Shown here: in pieces, positions 57,650-64,000 of the stretch | How the letters are laid out: the number at the start of each line of letters is the position of its first letter | How positions within the stretch are numbered: position 1 is the stretch's first letter | Assembly (NCBI GenBank): GCA_002422685.1 | Contig: DITC01000056.1 | Location: 87,011 to 151,010, forward strand | Direction of reading: 5' to 3' | Source of the DNA: Thauera sp. UBA6194 | GTDB lineage: Bacteria; Pseudomonadota; Gammaproteobacteria; Burkholderiales; Rhodocyclaceae | DNA: 64,000 bases | Program-made: the position numbers and the translations under genes | The notes under the pieces: generated by a model | Seen by the model: the letters and a program-made list of their open reading frames with translations, nothing else | Database searches by the model: none | What the model was told of the DNA's origin: nothing

Positions 57650-57696
57650 ACTCCAGCCACCCACTCCAGCCACCCACTCCAGCCACCCACTCCAGC
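57650..57696. repeat. 13-bp tandem repeat, 3.6 copies
   Basis: Units ACTCCAGCCACCC at 57650-57662, 57663-57675 and 57676-57688 are identical, followed by a partial copy ACTCCAGC at 57689-57696. The array lies between the divergent sugar dehydrogenase and VanZ genes, 18 bases before the VanZ start. A 13-bp unit cannot keep reading frame, so it is unlikely to be coding. Confidence 0.95.
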
Positions 57697-57714
57697 TTCA
57701 TTTTAGGACTCCGA

Positions 57715-58059
57715 ATGCCCAACGCGGTTCGTACCCTGCTGCGCCTGTTCTTCCTGCTGACCGCGCTCGGCGTATTCTGGCTCGCCCTGCTGCCCGCGCC
57801 CGACGTGGTCAAGCTGTTCTCGTGGCAGGACAAGGTCGAGCATGCAATCCTGTTCGCCGCACTCGCCCTGATCGCGCTCCTGGCCTGGCCGCGTCAGCCC
57901 TGGCGCATCGCCGCCGGCCTGCTCGTCTATGGCGCGGCGATGGAGGTGGCGCAGTCGCTCACCGCACATCGCCATGGCGACCCGCTCGACTGGCTGGCCG
58001 ACGCGGTCGGCCTGCTCGTGCTGCTGCCCTTCGCGCTGCGGCGCGACACGCGGGTTTGA
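57715..58059 (+). CDS. VanZ-like membrane protein
   Basis: A 114-residue VanZ-family protein with three to four membrane helices. The family pattern is visible as DKVEHAILFAALALIALLAWP (K-x-x-H-x-x-x-F-x-x-L) and the C-terminal AMEVAQSLTAHRHGDPLDWLADAVGLLVLL (E-x-x-Q-...-R-x-x-D-x-x-D-x-x-x-N/D-x-x-G). VanZ confers low-level teicoplanin resistance in enterococci, but the proteobacterial relatives have no defined role. The ATG at 57715 follows TTTTAGGA by several bases. The upstream 13-bp repeat array lies in its leader. Confidence 0.87.
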   Translation: MPNAVRTLLRLFFLLTALGVFWLALLPAPDVVKLFSWQDKVEHAILFAALALIALLAWPRQPWRIAAGLLVYGAAMEVAQSLTAHRHGDPLDWLADAVGLLVLLPFALRRDTRV

Positions 58060-58089
58060 GCGGCGGATCACCTGCCACAGCTCAGCCCA

Positions 58090-58110
58090 GCCCTTGCGCC
58101 CCGCAAGGGC
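58090..58110. terminator. Nine-base perfect hairpin between vanZ-like and rlhA genes
   Basis: GCCCTTGCG (58090-58098) and CGCAAGGGC (58102-58110) are perfect complements around a three-base loop, 30 bases after the vanZ-like stop. No T tract follows directly, so it is at best a partial terminator. TATCAT at 58115-58120 could be the -10 of the next gene. Confidence 0.45.
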
Positions 58111-58156
58111 CTGATATCATTGCGCACTTTTCCGCCCCCACGCACACCGCCCGCCC

Positions 58157-60133
58157 ATGAATCACCCGCGCCACACGCTCGAGCTCCTCGCCCCGGCCAA
58201 GACCGCCGACTTCGGCATCGAGGCCATCAACCACGGCGCGGACGCGGTGTACATCGGCGGCCCGGCCTTCGGCGCGCGCTCGTCCGCGGACAACTCGGTC
58301 GAGGACATCGCCCGCCTGGTGCAGCACGCCCACCGCTATCACGCCGAAGTCTTCGTCGCCACCAACACCATCCTGTTCGACCACGAGCTCGAGCCGGCAA
58401 GGAAGCTCATCTGGCAGCTCTACGATGCCGGCGTCGATGCACTGATCGTGCAGGACATGGGTCTGCTCGAGCTCGACCTGCCGCCGATCCAGCTCCACGC
58501 CAGCACCCAGACCGACATCCGCGACGCCAGCAAGGCGCGCTTCCTGCAGGACGTGGGCTTCTCGCAGATCGTGCTCGCGCGCGAGCTGTCGCTGGCCGAG
58601 GTGAAGAAGATCGCCGCGGCCACCACCTGCCAGCTCGAATACTTCGTGCACGGCGCGCTGTGCGTGGCCTTCTCCGGCCAGTGCTACATCAGCCACGCCC
58701 ACACCGGGCGCAGCGCCAACCGCGGCGAGTGCTCGCAGGCCTGCCGCCTGCCCTACGACCTCAAGGACACCGCCGGCAACACCGTCGCCAGCAACCAGCA
58801 CATGCTGTCGATGAAGGACAACAACCAGAGCGCCAACCTGCGCGCGCTGGCGGCCGCGGGCGTGAGCTCGTTCAAGATCGAGGGCCGCTACAAGGACCTC
58901 TCCTACGTCAAGAACATCACCGCGCACTACCGCAGCCTGATCGACGAGATCCTCGAGCACCCCGACGCCGACGGCCCCGCGTACCGCCGCGCATCCAGCG
59001 GGCGCACCACCTTCTTCTTCACCCCGCAGGCCGACAAGACCTTCAACCGCGGCTATACCGACTACTTCACCAACGACCGCCGCCACGGCATCGAGGCCTT
59101 CGAGTCGCCCAAGTTCGTCGGCGAGCCGATCGGCCGGGTGAAGAAGATCGACACCAAGGGGCGCAAGTTCTTCGATGTCGAGCGTGCGGCGCCGATCCAC
59201 AACGCCGACGGCCTGACCTGGTACGACCCCAAGGGCGAACTCACCGGCCTGCGCGTGAACCGCGCCGAGGCCGACGGCGGCGGCGAAGGCATCGACCGCA
59301 TCTTCCCCGCCGACGCGCTGCCCGCCGACCTCGTCCCGGGCACCTCGCTGTTCCGCAACCACGACCACGAGTTCGAGCGCGCGCTGGAGAAGAAGTCCGC
59401 CGAGCGCCGCATCCGCGTCGATGCACGCTTCGCAACCACCAACGCCGGCTTTGCGCTGACGCTGACCGACGAGGACGGTGTCACTGCAACCGCCACGCTC
59501 GCCGCCGCCTTCGAGCCGGCACAGAACGCCGAGCGCGCGCTCGCCACCCTGCGCGAACACCTCGCCAAGCTCGGCAACACCATCTTTACCGTGGGCGAGA
59601 TCGTGCTCGAGCTGCCCGCCGCACCCTTCCTGCCCGCCAGCCAGCTCAATGCCCTGCGCCGCGAGGCCGTCGAGCGGCTCGAGGCCGCGCGGCTGAAGGC
59701 CCACGCCCGCCCGCCGCGCGCCGCCGCGGTCGAGCCGCCGGTGCCTTACCCGCAGGATGCGCTCAGCTACCTCGCCAACGTATCGAACGACCAGGCGCGC
59801 GCCTTCTACGCGAAGCACGGCGTCAAGCTGATCGACGCCGCCTACGAGGCCAACGAGGAGCGCGACGAGGTCTCGCTGATGATCACCAAGCACTGCCTGC
59901 GCTACAGCTTCAACCTGTGCCCGAAGGAAGTGAAAGGCATCCGCCCCGACCCGATGCAGCTCGTCAACGGCGACGAGACGCTGACGCTCAAGTTCGACTG
60001 CAAGCGCTGCGAGATGCACGTGATCGGCGCGCTGCGCCCGCATGTGGCGAAGATGCGCGACAGCGTGGTGGCGCAGAAGCTGAGCTTCTTCCCCACCCGC
60101 AAAGCCGGCGACCAGCCTGCGGCACACGGCTGA
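58157..60133 (+). CDS. rlhA: U32 family peptidase-like RlhA (23S rRNA C2501 hydroxylation)
   Basis: A 658-residue protein of the YhbU/RlhA (U32) family; RlhA (YdcP) is needed for 5-hydroxycytidine at 23S rRNA C2501 in E. coli, with length 653. The N-terminal barrel starts LELLAPAKTADFGIEAINHGADAVYIGGPAFGAR. A cysteine cluster lies in EYFVHGALCVAFSGQCYISHAHTGRSANRGECSQACRLPYD, and another in ITKHCLRYSFNLCPKE with KFDCKRCEMHV near the C-terminus, as in RlhA, which may hold an Fe-S centre. The name U32 peptidase is historical and proteolysis is doubtful. A thioredoxin gene follows 10 bases later. Confidence 0.88.
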   Translation: MNHPRHTLELLAPAKTADFGIEAINHGADAVYIGGPAFGARSSADNSVEDIARLVQHAHRYHAEVFVATNTILFDHELEPARKLIWQLYDAGVDALIVQDMGLLELDLPPIQLHASTQTDIRDASKARFLQDVGFSQIVLARELSLAEVKKIAAATTCQLEYFVHGALCVAFSGQCYISHAHTGRSANRGECSQACRLPYDLKDTAGNTVASNQHMLSMKDNNQSANLRALAAAGVSSFKIEGRYKDLSYVKNITAHYRSLIDEILEHPDADGPAYRRASSGRTTFFFTPQADKTFNRGYTDYFTNDRRHGIEAFESPKFVGEPIGRVKKIDTKGRKFFDVERAAPIHNADGLTWYDPKGELTGLRVNRAEADGGGEGIDRIFPADALPADLVPGTSLFRNHDHEFERALEKKSAERRIRVDARFATTNAGFALTLTDEDGVTATATLAAAFEPAQNAERALATLREHLAKLGNTIFTVGEIVLELPAAPFLPASQLNALRREAVERLEAARLKAHARPPRAAAVEPPVPYPQDALSYLANVSNDQARAFYAKHGVKLIDAAYEANEERDEVSLMITKHCLRYSFNLCPKEVKGIRPDPMQLVNGDETLTLKFDCKRCEMHVIGALRPHVAKMRDSVVAQKLSFFPTRKAGDQPAAHG

Positions 60134-60143
60134 GCCGCGCAGG

Positions 60144-60542
60144 ATGTCGGTTCCGCTTACCGTCACCGAGCTCCACGGCCACCCGCGCGTGGCCGAGGCC
60201 GCGCTCGTCGTCGTGGTTTTCTGTGCCCAATGGTGTGGCACCTGCCGAGAGTTCCGCCCCGTTCTGGAGCGCATCGCGCGCACGCGGCCGCAGGTCGTGT
60301 TCGCCTGGGCCGACATCGAGGAGGACGCCGAGCTGGTCGGCGACATCGATGTGGAGAACTTCCCGAGCCTGGCGGTGTTTCGTGCGGACCAGGTGCTGCA
60401 CTACGGCGTGAGCCTGCCACACGAGGCCGTCGTCGCGCGTCTGGTCGACAGCTTGCTCGGGCAAACCGCCCACGGGGCCTCGAACGTGCCCGAGGAAGTG
60501 GCGGCGCTGGCGCAGCGCGTGTGCGCCGGCGGGCGCAGCTGA
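60144..60542 (+). CDS. Thioredoxin-like protein
   Basis: A 132-residue thioredoxin-fold protein with the active-site motif WCGTC (Cys31, Cys34), which differs from the thioredoxin WCGPC by Thr for Pro. A cis-proline-like N-F-P-S-L-A-V-F follows. No signal peptide, so it is cytoplasmic. It is 10 bases after rlhA and is probably co-transcribed with it, and might reduce a component of that pathway. The exact partner is unknown. The WCGTC variant may shift its redox potential relative to canonical thioredoxin. It converges with the nirS-linked regulator, 7 bases apart. Confidence 0.9.
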   Translation: MSVPLTVTELHGHPRVAEAALVVVVFCAQWCGTCREFRPVLERIARTRPQVVFAWADIEEDAELVGDIDVENFPSLAVFRADQVLHYGVSLPHEAVVARLVDSLLGQTAHGASNVPEEVAALAQRVCAGGRS

Positions 60543-60549
60543 CCCGAGC

Positions 60550-62082
60550 TCAGCGCGTCAGGCGCTCGTACAGCGTCACCGCAGTATCCACGTAACGCAG
60601 CAGCCGCCTGCCCTCGCCCAGCACCGCGCGCACATGCTGCGCGCGACGTGTGTAAGCGACGCCGGGCGCGAGCGCCACGTTGAGGCGCTGCCACTGCTCG
60701 GCGACCGCATCGAGCTGGGCGAGCAGCTCGGGCAGCGCCTGCCCGCTGTCGCGCAGCTCGGCGAGGTTGGCCTCGAACTCGCGCGCCGACGCAGCGACGC
60801 GCGCGCCAGCCTCCTCGGCACACGCAGCGATGTCGCTGAAGAAGAAGAACTTGACGATGCGCTGCGACAGCATGCGGTTGCGTCCGGCGACGTTGACGTA
60901 GTGCGCCAGCTGCACCCCCGCCATGCGCTCGGCCAGCGCAGTGAGCGCATCGGCCGCCTCGAGGAAACGCTCGCTCGCGGCCAGCACCTCGCCCGCCCCG
61001 GGTTCGGACGCGTCGACCGCGAGCGCAGCCTTGTAGGTCGACCAGGCGCACGCCAGTGCCTCGAGCGCACCATCGAGTTCGGGCACGAGGCGTGCCCCCT
61101 GGAGCTGGGAGAGCACGCGCTCGAATTCGCCGATGCGCTGACGCAGCTTGGCGCGTGCGTCGGCCGGCGACACACCGTGCGCCATCAGCGCCCACGCCAC
61201 CGCCTGACGCTGCGAGAGCAGGCGCAGCCGGCCGCACAAGTTCACCAGCTCGCCCGGCGGCATCTGCCTGGGAGCGCCATCGCGCGGCGTGCGCAGCTTG
61301 CGCGCGAAGCTCAGGCGCCGATCGCCCTCGGTGGAGCCGGTGTCGAGCAGAGCTGCGTTCTGGATGTGGATGCGACTCTTGTCGACGACGATCACGCCCT
61401 TGTCGGAGAGCTCGTGCAGACTGCGCGAGAAAGCCTCCGGGGTGATGCCGAGACGCCCGGCGAGCACCTTCTTCTGCGTCTTGAGCTCGACCGTTGTCTC
61501 GCCGGCGAGGGGAAGTGAGCCGCCCGCGAGGCCGATCAGATAGTCGAGGATGCGCTGCGCCCCGGTCTGGCCCGAACGGTGACCGGTGACGTCGAACTCG
61601 ATCGCGCACTGGCGGCGAGCCAGCGTCTCGATCACGCGCTTGGCGAGCCCCGCATCCTGCTGCACCAGTTGGAGCAGCACAGGAAGCTCCAGCGCCAGCA
61701 CGACCGCCGCCGAAGCGGTCTCGCAGCTGGATTCATAGCGCCTGGCACCGAACACCTCGCCGAGCGCGAGCACCTGAGGCTCCTGCACGAGCTCGATGAT
61801 CTGCCTGTCGCCCTCGCCGAGCGGGCGAAAACGCACCACGCTGCCGGCGCACAGCAGGAAGGCCTCGCGCACGGCATCGCCCGAAGCATGGATGGATGCA
61901 CGCGCGGGCAGCTCGATCAGCCTGCTCGCGGCACACAGGGTGTCGAGCTGCGCAGGCGGGAGCGCAGAAAAAAGTGGGCAGCGCGACAGGAAGTCGCGCT
62001 GCGCCTGGCGGCGGTTGTAGGGGCGGGATACCAATTTTCGGAACCTCACGCCCACCGCCGCCGGGACGGACTCGAAGGGCAC
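60550..62082 (-). CDS. Crp/Fnr regulator fused to duplicated NarX/PilJ-like P-box region
   Basis: A 510-residue cytoplasmic protein. The N-terminal cNMP-type sensor (about 30-150) and winged helix (about 175-240, with KKVLAGRLGITPEAFSRSL at 204-222) identify a Crp/Fnr-family transcription factor. A basic linker follows. The C-terminal half has two copies of a P-box-like motif, GRLRLLSQR (284-292) and GRNRMLSQR (400-408), each followed by long helices, as in the N-terminal domain of PilJ and the nitrate/nitrite sensor domain of NarX/NarQ. No FNR-type Cys set is present. It lies directly downstream of nirS on the same strand, so control of denitrification by nitrate or nitrite is a natural inference. 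The start (GTG 62082) is uncertain, since it lies in a hairpin loop; GTG 62049 is an alternative. Confidence 0.85.
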   Translation of the reverse strand: MPFESVPAAVGVRFRKLVSRPYNRRQAQRDFLSRCPLFSALPPAQLDTLCAASRLIELPARASIHASGDAVREAFLLCAGSVVRFRPLGEGDRQIIELVQEPQVLALGEVFGARRYESSCETASAAVVLALELPVLLQLVQQDAGLAKRVIETLARRQCAIEFDVTGHRSGQTGAQRILDYLIGLAGGSLPLAGETTVELKTQKKVLAGRLGITPEAFSRSLHELSDKGVIVVDKSRIHIQNAALLDTGSTEGDRRLSFARKLRTPRDGAPRQMPPGELVNLCGRLRLLSQRQAVAWALMAHGVSPADARAKLRQRIGEFERVLSQLQGARLVPELDGALEALACAWSTYKAALAVDASEPGAGEVLAASERFLEAADALTALAERMAGVQLAHYVNVAGRNRMLSQRIVKFFFFSDIAACAEEAGARVAASAREFEANLAELRDSGQALPELLAQLDAVAEQWQRLNVALAPGVAYTRRAQHVRAVLGEGRRLLRYVDTAVTLYERLTR

Positions 62083-62101
62083 CCGCGGCGCCCTTCGAGT
62101 C
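62069..62101 (-). terminator. Perfect 12-bp hairpin between nirS and the regulator
   Basis: GACTCGAAGGGC (62069-62080) pairs perfectly with GCCCTTCGAGTC (62090-62101) around a nine-base loop. It lies ten bases beyond the nirS stop on the minus strand. No T tract follows, so it may be a processing or mRNA-stabilising structure rather than a strict terminator. The loop and stem span the upstream-most GTG of the regulator. Confidence 0.7.
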
Positions 62102-62110
62102 GCGCTCGCG

Positions 62111-64000
<1,890 letters not shown>

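Noticed and set aside
58082..60346. 754-residue open frame on the minus strand opposite rlhA
   Set aside because: Antisense of rlhA with no recognisable domain.

Overview
The window looks like chromosome of a high-GC denitrifying betaproteobacterium, most likely Rhodocyclales/Zoogloeaceae (Thauera or Azoarcus type). This rests on strong GC-rich codon bias, a cytochrome cd1 nitrite reductase (nirS), a phasin, the sdhCDAB-sdhE-gltA-odhAB-lpdA order, and betaproteobacterial protein sequences. The genus is inferred from recognition, not from a search. Coding density is very high. No non-coding gap exceeds about 250 bases, and I see no rRNA, tRNA, CRISPR array, insertion sequence or prophage. Most of the window is conserved core chromosome.

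Layout. 1-8.2 kb: ygfZ (cut by the left edge), an NRDE protein, a compact tadA / L,D-transpeptidase / GNAT operon, xpt with a terminator-like leader hairpin, an HDOD protein, an esterase, a PPK2 kinase and a CigR/RcnB-like secreted protein. 8.3-14 kb: an exported glutathione-peroxidase-like protein, glutathione reductase, a DUF2249 protein with a Cys-rich tail, lemA with two TPM-domain genes, and a phasin. 14.1-16.7 kb: a molybdenum cofactor operon (mobB-moeA-moaD-moaE). 16.7-24.7 kb: a YoaA/DinG helicase, a Tat-exported PhoX phosphatase, a large MscS channel and ZapE.

24.8-38.6 kb is a TCA-cycle block. On the minus strand sdhC-sdhD-sdhA-sdhB-sdhE-gltA-odhA-odhB-lpdA encode succinate dehydrogenase, its flavinylation factor, citrate synthase and the 2-oxoglutarate dehydrogenase complex. 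Upstream is a GntR/UTRA regulator divergent from mdh, with a perfect 24-bp palindrome between them. An HpcH/HpaI CoA-ester lyase follows mdh.

38.6-48.5 kb is accessory: an MFS transporter, a YHS lipoprotein / ATP-grasp pair, and a five-gene operon (TonB receptor, NitT/TauT-type ABC transporter, NnrS) behind a Fur-like site. 48.6-60.5 kb holds envelope and signalling genes: a metallophosphoesterase with a glycosyltransferase, a YcbB-type L,D-transpeptidase divergent from a DUF882 protein, DgkA, a kinase-HDOD-GAF fusion, a PQQ-type sugar dehydrogenase, a VanZ-like protein, RlhA and a thioredoxin.

60.5-64 kb is the most interesting part. Directly downstream of nirS lies a Crp/Fnr-type regulator fused to a C-terminal region carrying two copies of the NarX/PilJ-like P-box motif. 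It looks like a one-component nitrate/nitrite-responsive transcription factor. The moco operon (needed for nitrate reductase), NnrS, the DUF2249 protein and nirS all fit a denitrifying life style.
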